Below are positions 30,460 to 40,761 of a stretch of DNA of 64,000 bases, piece by piece (positions within the stretch are counted from its first letter, which is position 1; every line of letters begins with the position of its first letter). This stretch comes from Thermoleophilia bacterium. Lineage in GTDB: Bacteria > Actinomycetota > Thermoleophilia > RBG-16-64-13. Below the pieces are notes generated by a model. It was not told the DNA's origin. It worked only from the letters and a program-made list of their open reading frames with translations, and made no database searches. The position numbers and the translations under genes are program-made. The stretch covers positions 2,748,822 to 2,812,821 of the forward strand of contig JAOSKU010000001.1 of the NCBI GenBank assembly GCA_027493445.1, read 5' to 3'.

Positions 30460-32772
30460 CTACGGCCTGTCCAGCACCTCGCGCACCTTGCGCAGAAGGG
30501 TCTCCGGGGTGAAGGGCTTATCCAGGAAGTCGATGCCCTCGTCCAGGCGACCGTCGTGCACGATGGCGTTCTTGGTGTAGCCGGACATGTAGAGCACCCT
30601 GGGCGGGACCCGCGGTCGGCGGGTGAGCTCCTCGGCCAGCTGCTGTCCGGTCATGCCGGGGAGCATGACGTCGGTGAGGAGGAGCTCGACCGTCCCGGCG
30701 TGCCCGCCAACCGCGGCCAGAGCCTCGTCGAAAGAGCCCGCCTCCAAGACTCGATAGCCGTATTGGGCCAGAATGCGCGCCGCCAGGGAGCGGACGGCGG
30801 GCTCGTCTTCCACGACCAGGATGCACTCCTGGCCACCTCGAGGGGCGGTGGCCCTGTCTCCCCGGTGAAGTGGCGACCAGTCCACCGGCTTGTCCGTGCG
30901 GGGCAGATAGATCTTGAAGGTGGTGCCGCAGCCCGGCTCGCTGTAGACCCAGATGTTGCCTTCGCTCTGCTTGACGATGCCGTAGACCGTGGAGAGGCCG
31001 AGACCGGTGCCCTTGCCCTCTTCTTTGGTAGTGAAGAACGGCTCGAATACATGGGGGAGGATATCGGGATCGATGCCCGTCCCGGTGTCGCTGACGGCCA
31101 GCATCACGTGCGGCCCCGGGTGGGCCGAGAGATGGCTGCTCGCGTATCCCTCGTCCAACTCGACGTTGCCCGTCTCGATGGTGAGCTTGCCTCCCTTGGG
31201 CATGGCATCCCGGGCGTTGATGGCCAGGTTCATGAGCACCTGCTCGATCTGCCCGGGGTCGGCCTCCACCGGCCAGAGGGCGGGATCCTGTCTGAACACG
31301 AGATCGACATCGTCGCCGATGAGGCGGTCGAGCAACCCGGCCAGGGAGCCGGTCACCTCGTTCAGGTCGAAGACGTGGGGCACCAGAGCCTGACGGCGGG
31401 AGAAAGCGAGCAGCTGCCGGGTGAGAACAGCGGCCCGCTCGGCGGCCTTGCGGATCTCGTCAAGGTTATTACCCCGACTCGTCGAGGGCTCCAGGTCGGC
31501 CTGCAGGAGATCGACGTGGCCAATGATGGCGGTGAGCAGATTGTTGAAGTCGTGAGCCACGCCTCCCGCCAGACGACCTACGGCCTCCATGCGCTGACCC
31601 TGGCGCAGCTTCTCCTCGGCCTCTCGCAGAGCCTCCCCCATCCGCCTGCTTTCGGTGATGTCGAAGGCGTAGTGCATGTAGAGGTTCTCGTCGACGGGGA
31701 TCCAGTGCGCGTCCCAGATGACGCCCCCGGCCTCGACCACCAAATCCTTGGCCTTGCCGTCGGCCCACAGCTCCGGAGCGAGACACCAGGGGCAGGCCTC
31801 TTCCTGCCCTCCCCAGGTGCCGAAGCAGGTCTCTCCGGGGACGGCGCCCACCGCCCGGGCGGCCGCGTTCGAGAACACGATCTCGCGCGTGCCGGGGCGT
31901 AGGAGCAGCGCCACACAGGGGAAGCTGTCAAGGAGTACCTGACTGAGACGGGCCGCCAGTCGCTCTCGAGCCTGGGCCTCGAGATAGTCGGTCACGTCAC
32001 TCCAAGATCCCACGATCTCGCGCTGGGAGTCGTTCTCGACGACTCGGGCACGTTCGCGGATCCAGACGTAGGTCCCGTCCTTGCGCTCCAGGCGGTAGTC
32101 GACTTCATGCCGGCGTCCGGCCTTGATCAGCCCGCCGAGACTGGCCAGAACGTTCTTGCGATCATCCGGATGGATCTGCCTCTCCCACCACCCAGGCGTG
32201 AGTGCGTCGTGCGCCTCGAACCCGAGGATTCGCGAGACGTTGCCGCTGATCCAGAAGGGTCGAATGTCATCGCCGTGAAGCTCCAAGGCGAACGTGACCG
32301 TGGGGCTCGCTTCCACGAAGCGTCGGAGCCGGCCCTCGCTGTCGCGCAGGGCCTGTTCGAGCGCCTTGCGGGCGGTGATGTCCGAGAAGAGCGCGGCGAA
32401 CCGGCCGGGAGCCGGGCGGAAGGCGGTCACCTCGAAATATCGGCCGAGGCCAGCCGAGAACTCCTCGAAGCGCTGCGGAGTTCCCGTGAGGGCTACTTCA
32501 CCATACCGTTCGATCCACGAACGCTCCAGCCCGGGAAGGACTTCAAGAGCAGTCTTGCCGATGATGTCGTGCTTCCGCAGCCCGGTCAGCCGCTCGAAGG
32601 CGGGGTTGACCTCCAAGAATCGATAGTCGGTGGGGACACCATTCCCATCGCAGATGATCTCATGGAGAGCCAGCCCTGTGTGCATGTGCTCGACGAGAGC
32701 CCGATAGCGGGATTCGCCATCGGCGAACGAGTCGCCGCCACGGGGCACACCATCGGAGCCGGATCGTGTCAT
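30460..32772 (-). CDS. Hybrid sensor histidine kinase (multiple PAS-HisKA-HATPase-REC)
   Basis: [23 protein letters not shown]; near-identical 3' module to 27682..30369; start MTRSGSDGV. Confidence 0.92.
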   Translation of the reverse strand: MTRSGSDGVPRGGDSFADGESRYRALVEHMHTGLALHEIICDGNGVPTDYRFLEVNPAFERLTGLRKHDIIGKTALEVLPGLERSWIERYGEVALTGTPQRFEEFSAGLGRYFEVTAFRPAPGRFAALFSDITARKALEQALRDSEGRLRRFVEASPTVTFALELHGDDIRPFWISGNVSRILGFEAHDALTPGWWERQIHPDDRKNVLASLGGLIKAGRRHEVDYRLERKDGTYVWIRERARVVENDSQREIVGSWSDVTDYLEAQARERLAARLSQVLLDSFPCVALLLRPGTREIVFSNAAARAVGAVPGETCFGTWGGQEEACPWCLAPELWADGKAKDLVVEAGGVIWDAHWIPVDENLYMHYAFDITESRRMGEALREAEEKLRQGQRMEAVGRLAGGVAHDFNNLLTAIIGHVDLLQADLEPSTSRGNNLDEIRKAAERAAVLTRQLLAFSRRQALVPHVFDLNEVTGSLAGLLDRLIGDDVDLVFRQDPALWPVEADPGQIEQVLMNLAINARDAMPKGGKLTIETGNVELDEGYASSHLSAHPGPHVMLAVSDTGTGIDPDILPHVFEPFFTTKEEGKGTGLGLSTVYGIVKQSEGNIWVYSEPGCGTTFKIYLPRTDKPVDWSPLHRGDRATAPRGGQECILVVEDEPAVRSLAARILAQYGYRVLEAGSFDEALAAVGGHAGTVELLLTDVMLPGMTGQQLAEELTRRPRVPPRVLYMSGYTKNAIVHDGRLDEGIDFLDKPFTPETLLRKVREVLDRP

Positions 32773-33442
32773 TGGCTCAAGCTCGCCTCCAGCCGGACGC
32801 CATACTCCTCTTAGTGTTAGCCGTATTGCGACTAAACCCTGCAAGAATGGGGGGCTTTAGGTCTGGCGGAGTCCAGGAAGGGTCCGAGTAGACGGCGAAT
32901 CCAAGGCGGGTCGTGGGCCATTGCCGACACCCCGTGGGAGCCCCAGACTGGACACCACGCCACGGCCGGCAGGACGCGCGCGCCGGCCTGCCCAGGACCT
33001 GTCCCGCCCGAGCCCGCTCGGGTGACAACCGGCTCAAGTCCGGTCGGCGGCCTGTCGATATGAACACCATGAAGATGGACGTTCCCCCAGAGTCCGTTAC
33101 CCTCGCACTGAGCGCCCTCATCGTAGAGGTGATGGGGGACAACGAAGACGACCCCTGCTTCGTACCTGTGGTCCTCCCCTCCCCCGAATCGGGGGCCGGG
33201 GCGCACCGCTCCGCACTCCCCGCCGCCCACCCTTCCCGCACAGAGTGAGGCCCCCTGCCACCGGCAGGGTACTGTTTTGGGGCCGTCGCCGCAGGCTTGG
33301 GAGGGTTTTTCTCGTTTCTCCTCCACCAATAGTGTAGAACAGGCCGAGATGGGCTACCATGAGAACAGCGGAACCCGCGCCGCTCGATCTGCGCGACCTC
33401 TCCAGCCGGTGCGGCGCTCATCCACGAAAGGAGCGCGTTCTC

Positions 33443-35451
33443 ATGGCAAACAGAAACCGGCCGGCCGGCGGTGGCGATCTCCCGGGCAAGGACACGCCGT
33501 CCGCCCGCCACGAAGTCGATCCCCCTGCCCGGGCGCGGACCATCGACCCCGCCGCCGAGGAGATGCTCCAGATCGCCGACCAGTTGGGCATCTCGACGGC
33601 GTTCCAGCGGGTCGACGAGGTCAAGCCCTGCCCCATCGGCGGGGAGGGCGCCTGCTGCAAGGTGTGCTTCATGGGCCCCTGCCGCTTCACCGGCAAGGAT
33701 AAGGAGGACAAGCGGGGCGTCTGCGGCGCCACCCTCTCGACGGTGGCCGCGCGCAACTACATCCGCTCGGTGGCCGGAGGAGCCTCGGCCCACGCCGACC
33801 ACGGGCGAGGCATCGCCATGGCCCTGCTGGCCGTCGGTCGCGGGCAGGCCCCCGACTACCACGTCAAGGACCCGCAGAAGCTGCGGCGGATAGCCGCGGA
33901 GTTCGGCCTCGAGCTCGACGGCAAGGACGACCAGAAGCTGGCCGAGGAGCTGGCGCTGGCTGCGCTGAACGATTTCGGGCGCCAGGAGGGCCATCAGATC
34001 ATGGTGAGCCGGGCGCCGGCCAAGCGGATAGAGAAGTGGGAGAAGTACGGCGTGGTCCCTCGGGGGTTCGACCGCGAGGTCGTGGAGTCCATGCACCGCA
34101 CTCACGCTGGCACCGACCAGGACGCCGAACACATCATGGACCAGGCCGTACGTCTGGCCCTGGCCGACGGCTGGGGAGGTTCCATGATCGCCACCGATCT
34201 CAGCGACATCCTCTTCGGCACACCCAAGCCCATCGCCAGTGAGGCCAACCTGGGCGTGCTCAAGGATGACCAGGTCAACATCATCGTCCATGGCCACGAG
34301 CCGGTCCTCTCCGAGCTGCTGGTCGACGCCACCCAGGACCCGGAGATGCTCGAGTACGCCGCGAGCAAGGGAGCCTCCGGAATCAACCTCTCGGGCATCT
34401 GCTGCACCAGCAACGAGATCCTCATGCGCCGGGGGATCGCCCCCGCGGGCAATTTCCTGCACCAGGAGCTGGCCATCCTGACCGGGGCCGTGGAGCTCAT
34501 GGTGGCCGACATCCAATGCGTCTTCCAGGGCGTGGTGGAGGTGGCGAGGAACTTCCACACCGAGATCGTCACCACTTCCCCCAAGGCCAAGATCGAAGGG
34601 GCCACCCACATCGAGTTCGACGAGCACCGCGCGCTGGCCATTGCCAAGCAGATCGTGCGCCGGGCCATCGACAACTACCCCAACCGGGACCGGACCAAGG
34701 TGCACATCCCGCAGGAGAAGTCGGCGGTGATCGCCGGCTTCTCCCACGAGTACATCCGCTACATGCTGGGGGGCACCTTCCGCGGCAGCCTCACCCCCTC
34801 AACGACAACATCATCAACGGCAAGATCCAGGGGATCGCCGCCATCGTGGGCTGCAACAACCCGCGGGTGACCCAGGACGAGAACATCGTCAATCTGATCC
34901 GTAGCTTCATCGAGAACGACGTGCTGGTGGTGGTCACCGGCTGCGCGGCCGGGGGCGCGGGGAAGCACGGCTTCCTGACCCCGGAGATGTTCCAGAAAGC
35001 CGGCCCGGGCTTGAGCGAGGTGGCCGAGGCCACCGGCATGCCCCCGGTACTGCACCTGGGGAGCTGCGTGGACAACAGCCGCATCCTGACCGTGCTGGCC
35101 GAGATCGTGGAGACCGGTGGTCTGGGCGACGACATCGACCAGATACCGGCCGTAGGCATCGCCCCCGAGTACTACTGCGAGAAGGCTCTGGAGATCGGCA
35201 CCTACGTGGCCGCCTCGGGCACCCTCACCATCATGGGGGGCGTCTCCAGCCCCGTTTCGGCCTCCAGCGTGGTCAGCCGCCTGCACACCGACGACTGGGA
35301 ACGCAAGTTCGGCGGGCGCCTGGAGTTCATCGAGCACTGGCAGGACATCTTCGCCCGCAGCATGGAGTGGATCGGCCAGAAACGCCAGGCCCTAGGCATC
35401 CACGAGGCCCGCGAGCGGGTGCTCTACGACATGGCGGATAGGCGGGGGTAG
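33443..35451 (+). CDS. cooS: Ni-containing carbon monoxide dehydrogenase catalytic subunit, 1-nt frameshift in the C-run at 34794-34798
   Basis: CPIGGEGACCKVCFMGPCRF; NLSGICCTSNEILMRRG; AIVGCNNPRV, VVVTGCAAGG, LHLGSCVDNSRI. Confidence 0.93.
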
Positions 35452-35665
35452 GAGAGGATCGACGCAGCAGGGTGAGAGACCGCGGGCGGCTCTCCCCGCC
35501 GACCGCGCACTGAGTCGCACCCGTAGCCGTTGGCTGCATGCGCGCCTATGCTATCATTCAGGAAGTAATGGGCGAAGCTCTACTCCCCCCAAAGAGAGCT
35601 CTGACGATGCCCCCGATCCTACACAAGCCGCCGCGTACGCTCCGCTCCGGGTCGCCTCCGCGAGA

Positions 35666-37342
35666 ATGTTCCTGGCGGACATCTACGAGCCGGCCCGCGG
35701 GAGGATGCTTCAGGCTCGCGAGCTGGCGGATGCGCTGCTGGCCGCCGGGCGGCGGCCTGACGGGGCAAGATCCAGGGACACGAAGAGGCTTCGGGCGGTC
35801 GCTCGTAGTCTGGGCCTCCCGGTGAGCGGACGTCAGCCCCCGGACCTGATGGAGGAGGTGGCCGGAATCCTCCTGGCCGATCTAGGAGCGGGCGTCAAGC
35901 GTCTTCGGGCCATCGACCGGGCTCCGGCGCCCCTGCGCCGGCGGTGGAAGGCGGCCGGCGTGCTGCCGGCCGGAGTAGAGGTGGAACTGTCTCGCACTGA
36001 GCGGCTTCTCGCCCAGGAAGAGGTTTGGGAGAACGGCCCGCGAAGCCGAGCGCGCGTGCTCTTCGAGCAGGGATTGCGGACGGCCCTGGCGGATGCGTGG
36101 GGCAGCTCCACCGTCGCAACCGCGGCCTCCGATATCCTCTTCGGGACGCCGCGTCCGGCGAATGTGACGCACGGGCTGAGCGCTCTCAAGCGGTACTCGG
36201 TCAACGTGGTCGTCTCGAGCGCCAATCCGCTCCTCACTCAGCTCCTCCGTCTGGCCGCCCGCGAGCCGGAAGCCGCTACCTACGCCCGGGCACACGGTGC
36301 ACGCGCGGTGAGCGTGAGCACGCTCGCCTGTCCGGAGCTCGAGGCCGGCCGCCGGCACCTGGCCGTATTGGGAGATCCGTCGGCCCTGCCGGAGGCCCTC
36401 GCCGGCGGGATGGTCGACCTGGCCCTCGTCGACGGACGGTATGTGGCGTCGCTGACGGGGAAGTCCCGGGACCAGCATACCGAGCTCGTGATCGCGGCGC
36501 GCACCGGGGCCGCCCACGACCTCGACTCGGCCCGAAGGATCGTGCGCCGGGCCATCGAGAACTACCCCAATCGGGACCGGAAGCGGGCGCGGGCCCCCCG
36601 CACGGGCGGCACGCTGATGGCGGGCTTCTCCGACGAATCCCTGCGCCTGCTCGCCGGCAGCCGTTTCGGGACGAGCCTCGCCGCCCTGAACGAGCGGATC
36701 ACCAGCGGCCAGATCACCGGTCTGGCGGTGCTTCTCGACTGCGGGGAGGGTTCAGATCCCGCCCAGACGGCCGGAATCGTCCGTGACCTCGTAGCCCGCG
36801 ACATCCTGGTGCTGGCCTTCGGCTGCCTGGCCCGGGGGGGCGGCGACGAGGGCTACCTCACCGGGGCCACGTTCGACCACGCAGGCCCGGGACTGGCCGC
36901 CGCACTTGAGTCGGCCGGGCTTCCCCCCGTCCTTCATGCGGGGGGGACGGCGGACATCTCGCGGGCGCTGAGCATCGTCACAGAGATGGTCGCGGCCGGA
37001 GGCCTGGGCGATGATATCGCCGATCTCCCGGCGCTGACCGTACTACCCGCGTACTGCGCCACCCACCTGGGGCTCATCGTCGCCTTGGTCGTGTCCGGCC
37101 TGGACGTCATGGTGGCGGAGGGAGGCCGGTTCGCGCCCCCCAGCGTCGCCTTGGCCGCCCTGACTCGCGAATGGCCGGACCTCTTCGGTTCCCGCGCCCT
37201 CTTCCTGGATGGGCCGGCGGAGGTGGCCGAGCAGGCCGCCGAAACCATCTCCCGCCGCCGCGTGCTCGAGCTGGACCGGTTCGGCGCCTGGGCGGCGGCC
37301 GAATCGATCCTGCCGCGTGGACAAAGAGCGGAGCGCGCCTGA
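35666..37342 (+). CDS. Divergent CooS-like protein lacking N-terminal cluster cysteines and several C-cluster ligands
   Basis: ALADAWGSSTVATAASDILFGTPRPANV, RRIVRRAIENYPNRD, HAGPGLAAALESAGLPPVLHAGGTADISRAL align to CooS; N-terminus probably begins upstream near 35569 across a C-run. Confidence 0.8.
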   Translation: MFLADIYEPARGRMLQARELADALLAAGRRPDGARSRDTKRLRAVARSLGLPVSGRQPPDLMEEVAGILLADLGAGVKRLRAIDRAPAPLRRRWKAAGVLPAGVEVELSRTERLLAQEEVWENGPRSRARVLFEQGLRTALADAWGSSTVATAASDILFGTPRPANVTHGLSALKRYSVNVVVSSANPLLTQLLRLAAREPEAATYARAHGARAVSVSTLACPELEAGRRHLAVLGDPSALPEALAGGMVDLALVDGRYVASLTGKSRDQHTELVIAARTGAAHDLDSARRIVRRAIENYPNRDRKRARAPRTGGTLMAGFSDESLRLLAGSRFGTSLAALNERITSGQITGLAVLLDCGEGSDPAQTAGIVRDLVARDILVLAFGCLARGGGDEGYLTGATFDHAGPGLAAALESAGLPPVLHAGGTADISRALSIVTEMVAAGGLGDDIADLPALTVLPAYCATHLGLIVALVVSGLDVMVAEGGRFAPPSVALAALTREWPDLFGSRALFLDGPAEVAEQAAETISRRRVLELDRFGAWAAAESILPRGQRAERA

Positions 37343-37409
37343 CCGCTCGAACGCCGGATGAGTTTTGCCAGAAGCAGACGATTAGGGTAAACTCACCAAA
37401 CACCCGATC

Positions 37410-37433
37410 ACAGCCTGCGTCGACGCGGGCTGT
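37410..37433 (+). terminator. Hairpin between the cooS-like gene and the radical SAM gene
   Basis: acagcctgcg tcga cgcgggctgt. Confidence 0.45.
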
Positions 37434-37523
37434 CTGAAAGCAATCGGCCACTTGGCCACAAAGAACCCCCCGTAATCGACCCATGGGCGATCCCACCCGG
37501 GACGGCCGACAAAGGGAGGTCTC

Positions 37524-38642
37524 ATGACCAAGGTTCACTACCTCACCCGCCTTGCGCATGTCCCCGGAATCAGCGCCCAGGAGCGCGCGGAGCTGAACGA
37601 AGTCGTCGAGCAGTTCGCCTTCCGCATCAACACGTACTACATGGGATTGATCGACTGGGAGGACCCCGACGATCCCATTCGCCGGCTGATCATTCCCAGT
37701 CTGAGCGAGCTCGACCCCTGGGGGTGCCTGGACGCCTCCGACGAACAGGCCTTCACCAAGGCGCCCGGCTTGGAGCACAAGTACGAGTTCACGGCGCTCC
37801 TCCTCGTCAACGACATCTGCGGGGGCTTCTGCCGCTTCTGCTTCCGCAAGCGCCTCTTCATGAACGAGAACGTGGAGGTGGTCCGCGACGTGGCTCCCGG
37901 GCTGGAGTACATTAGGGAGCACCCGGAGATCAACAACGTGCTGCTCACCGGAGGCGACCCCTTGCTGCTCTCGGCCAGAAAGCTGCGTTTCATCCTGTCC
38001 GAGCTCCGCCGGATCGAGCACGTCCGGATCATCCGCATCGGCAGCAAGATGCCGGCATTCAATCCGCATCGGCTGCTCGACGACCCGGAGCTTGTGGACG
38101 CGCTGGGCGAATACAGCTGGGACGACAGGAAGATCTACCTCATGGCGCACTTCAACCACCCGCGGGAGCTCACGCCCCCGGCGCTCGAGGCGCTAAACCT
38201 CCTGCAGAGCGCGGGCGTAGTGACCTGTAACCAGACACCGTTGCTGCGGGGAGTCAACGACGACCCCGAGGTACTGGGCGAGCTCTTCAACACGCTCTCG
38301 TACGTCGGTGTACCGCCCTACTACCTCTTCATCGGCAGACCGACCAGGGGTAACCGGCACTTCGCCGTGCCGATAGAGGAGGCATTCGAGATCTTCGAGA
38401 GGGCCCGCATGCACTGCTCGGGGCTGGCCCAGCGGGCCCGTCTGGTCATGTCGCACTCCACCGGCAAGATCCAGATCGTGGGCCTCACCGACAACCACGT
38501 GTACATGCGCTACCACCGGGCGGCCAACCCGGCGGAGAAGGCCCGCTTCATGATCTTCGAGAGGAATCCCGAGGCCTACTGGTTCGACGACTACGCCGAG
38601 ATGGTCGAGGAGTACTGCATCGAGAACCCGCTCCGCGTCTAG
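37524..38642 (+). CDS. KamA-family radical SAM protein (lysine 2,3-aminomutase-like)
   Basis: YEFTALLLVNDICGGFCRFCFRKRLF (CxxxCxxC), NNVLLTGGDPLLLSARKL, QTPLLRGVND. Confidence 0.88.
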   Translation: MTKVHYLTRLAHVPGISAQERAELNEVVEQFAFRINTYYMGLIDWEDPDDPIRRLIIPSLSELDPWGCLDASDEQAFTKAPGLEHKYEFTALLLVNDICGGFCRFCFRKRLFMNENVEVVRDVAPGLEYIREHPEINNVLLTGGDPLLLSARKLRFILSELRRIEHVRIIRIGSKMPAFNPHRLLDDPELVDALGEYSWDDRKIYLMAHFNHPRELTPPALEALNLLQSAGVVTCNQTPLLRGVNDDPEVLGELFNTLSYVGVPPYYLFIGRPTRGNRHFAVPIEEAFEIFERARMHCSGLAQRARLVMSHSTGKIQIVGLTDNHVYMRYHRAANPAEKARFMIFERNPEAYWFDDYAEMVEEYCIENPLRV

Positions 38643-38703
38643 CCTTCCCCGCCCTGGCCCCCTCCTTGGGGGGTATGGCCTCCCTGCATACGCCGCCGAA
38701 GCC

Positions 38704-40740
38704 TCAGGCCGCCGTCCGCCGGAGCCACGGCCACGATGTGATCGCCCGCCCGCAGCCTGGTCGCACCGCGGGGCACGATGTTGACCCCCGCCGGTGGATG
38801 GAGACGATCAGGGACTCGGGCGGCAGGTTGAGCTCCCGCAGTGACCGTCCCACGGCGGCGTCCCCCGCCCCCAGGTCGAACTCCACCACCTGAGATCCGG
38901 TGACGTGCTCCACCCGCCGCCGGTCGAGGGTGTGGCGGTCTTCTTCGCCCCGCGTCAGACTGCGGCTATAAGCCCGGATGATATCTCCCCGGCGCAGCAT
39001 GCCCAGGATCTTCCCCGGATCGCCGCGGTCCACCACCGGGATGCGGCCCACGTCCAGTCCCCCGCCCCGTTTGAGCACCTGCTCCAGCGACTCGTCCGGA
39101 TAGGCCGTCATGATGTCGGCGGTGAGGAAGTCGCGCACTCGGGTGTCCGCGCTCACAGAAGGGAGGACCCCCTGCAGGTCGCCGATGGTCACCACGCCGG
39201 CCAGGCGCCCGTGCTCGTCCATGACGGGCACCCCGTGGTGCCCGGTTTCCTGGAAGAGGGTGGAGAGGTCGTCGACCGACATGTCCAGGGTGGCCCGCGC
39301 CATCCGGTCGATGGGCGTCATGACGTCGGAGGCGTACACCGTGCCGAGCACGCCCAGCCCCCCCTTGCCCCGGAAGCGGATACCCCTTCGCACCAGCTTG
39401 AGCGTGTAGATGCTCTCCGGCTCGGCCTTGGCGGCCAGCACCGTGGCCACCACGGTGGCGAACATCAGAGGCAGCATGATGCGGTAGTCCAGGCTCATCT
39501 CGAAGACGATGACGATGGCGGTGATGGGAGCCCGGGCGGCCGCCGCGAAGACGGCCGCCATGCCCACCGTGGCGTACGCTCCGCTGGTGGCGGTCAGGGT
39601 CGGGAACAGCCCGTGCATGACCTCGCCGTAGGAGCCGCCCAGCATCGCGCCGATCATGAGGGCGGGGGCGAAGACCCCTCCCGAAGACCCCGAGCCAAGG
39701 GTGAGGGAGGTAGCCGCGATCTTTCCGACGATCAGCACTAGCAGGAGGCTGAGGGCCAGAGAGCCGTTCAGCGAATCCTCGATGACGGAGAAGCCGGTGC
39801 CGAAAACCTGCGGGACGAAGAAGCCCAGCAGGCCCAGCATGATGCCACCCACCGCCGGTTTCAGGTACGGCGGGAAAGCCCAACCGTCGAAAGCGTCTTC
39901 CGAGAAGTACAGCACCCGCACGAACAGACCGGCGCCCAGGGCCGCGACCACGCCCAGCCCCAGGTACATGGGCAGCTCCCAAACGCTGACCAGGGAGTAG
40001 GCCGGCACCATGAAGGCCGGGTGGTCACCCAGGAAGAACCGGCTCACCACGCTGGCGGAGACCGACGCGAAGACCATGGCGCTGAAGGCCTGGACCGTGT
40101 ACTCGCCCAGCAGCACCTCAAGAGCGAACATCACCCCGGCGATGGGCGCGTTGAACGTGGCAGCGATGCCGGCGGCCGCTCCACATCCCACGAGAGTGAG
40201 GATGCGTGTGTGTGACATGCGAAAACGCTGCCCGACCGCGGATCCGAAGGCGGCCCCGATCTGCACGATGGGACCCTCGCGCCCGACCGATCCGCCCGAG
40301 CCGATGGTCAGCGCCGAGCCCAAAGCCTTGACCACGATGACCTGGGGCCGGATGCGCCCACCCCTGGTTTCCATGGCCGTCATGACCTCCGGGACGCCGT
40401 GACCCTTGGCCTCCGGGGCGAGGAAGTGTACCAAGGGACCGACCAGCAGCCCGCCGATCACGGGCAGCACGATGACGTAGTAGCCGCCCATGAAATCGAG
40501 CCACTGCCGGCCCTGCTCGAAGAAGAGGCGCCGGAAGACCTCGATGACGCGAATGAAGCCGACGGCCCCCAGACCCCCGCCGCTCCCGACAATGGCGGCC
40601 ATGGTCAGAATGACGGCGGTGTCGGACTGCCAGAAGCGGAAGAGAAGTCGCGCGAGCGACCGGCCTCGCCGGTGGGGTCCCTCTCCGGATGGACGACTGG
40701 TTCCTTCTTGGCCTGCCACGACCCGTGGACGATAGCACAC
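38704..40740 (-). CDS. ClC-family chloride channel with CBS pair and TrkA_C-like tail; 1-nt frameshift in the C-run at 38785-38789
   Basis: GSGGSVGREGPIVQIGAAFGS, GSGSSGGVFAPALMIGAMLG; tail VNIVPRGATRLRAGDHIVAVAPADGG in the other frame. Confidence 0.9.
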   Translation of the reverse strand: MCYRPRVVAGQEGTSRPSGEGPHRRGRSLARLLFRFWQSDTAVILTMAAIVGSGGGLGAVGFIRVIEVFRRLFFEQGRQWLDFMGGYYVIVLPVIGGLLVGPLVHFLAPEAKGHGVPEVMTAMETRGGRIRPQVIVVKALGSALTIGSGGSVGREGPIVQIGAAFGSAVGQRFRMSHTRILTLVGCGAAAGIAATFNAPIAGVMFALEVLLGEYTVQAFSAMVFASVSASVVSRFFLGDHPAFMVPAYSLVSVWELPMYLGLGVVAALGAGLFVRVLYFSEDAFDGWAFPPYLKPAVGGIMLGLLGFFVPQVFGTGFSVIEDSLNGSLALSLLLVLIVGKIAATSLTLGSGSSGGVFAPALMIGAMLGGSYGEVMHGLFPTLTATSGAYATVGMAAVFAAAARAPITAIVIVFEMSLDYRIMLPLMFATVVATVLAAKAEPESIYTLKLVRRGIRFRGKGGLGVLGTVYASDVMTPIDRMARATLDMSVDDLSTLFQETGHHGVPVMDEHGRLAGVVTIGDLQGVLPSVSADTRVRDFLTADIMTAYPDESLEQVLKRGGGLDVGRIPVVDRGDPGKILGMLRRGDIIRAYSRSLTRGEEDRHTLDRRRVEHVTGSQVVEFDLGAGDAAVGRSLRELNLPPESLIVSIHRRGSTSCPAVRPGCGRAITSWPWLRRTAA

Positions 40741-40761
40741 CGAGGCTTCGTGACCCTGGGG

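Noticed and set aside
33061-33248. Small ORF MNTMKMDVPPESVTLALSALIVEVMGDNED.. upstream of cooS
   Set aside because: No convincing RBS and no recognisable domain; left as unresolved.
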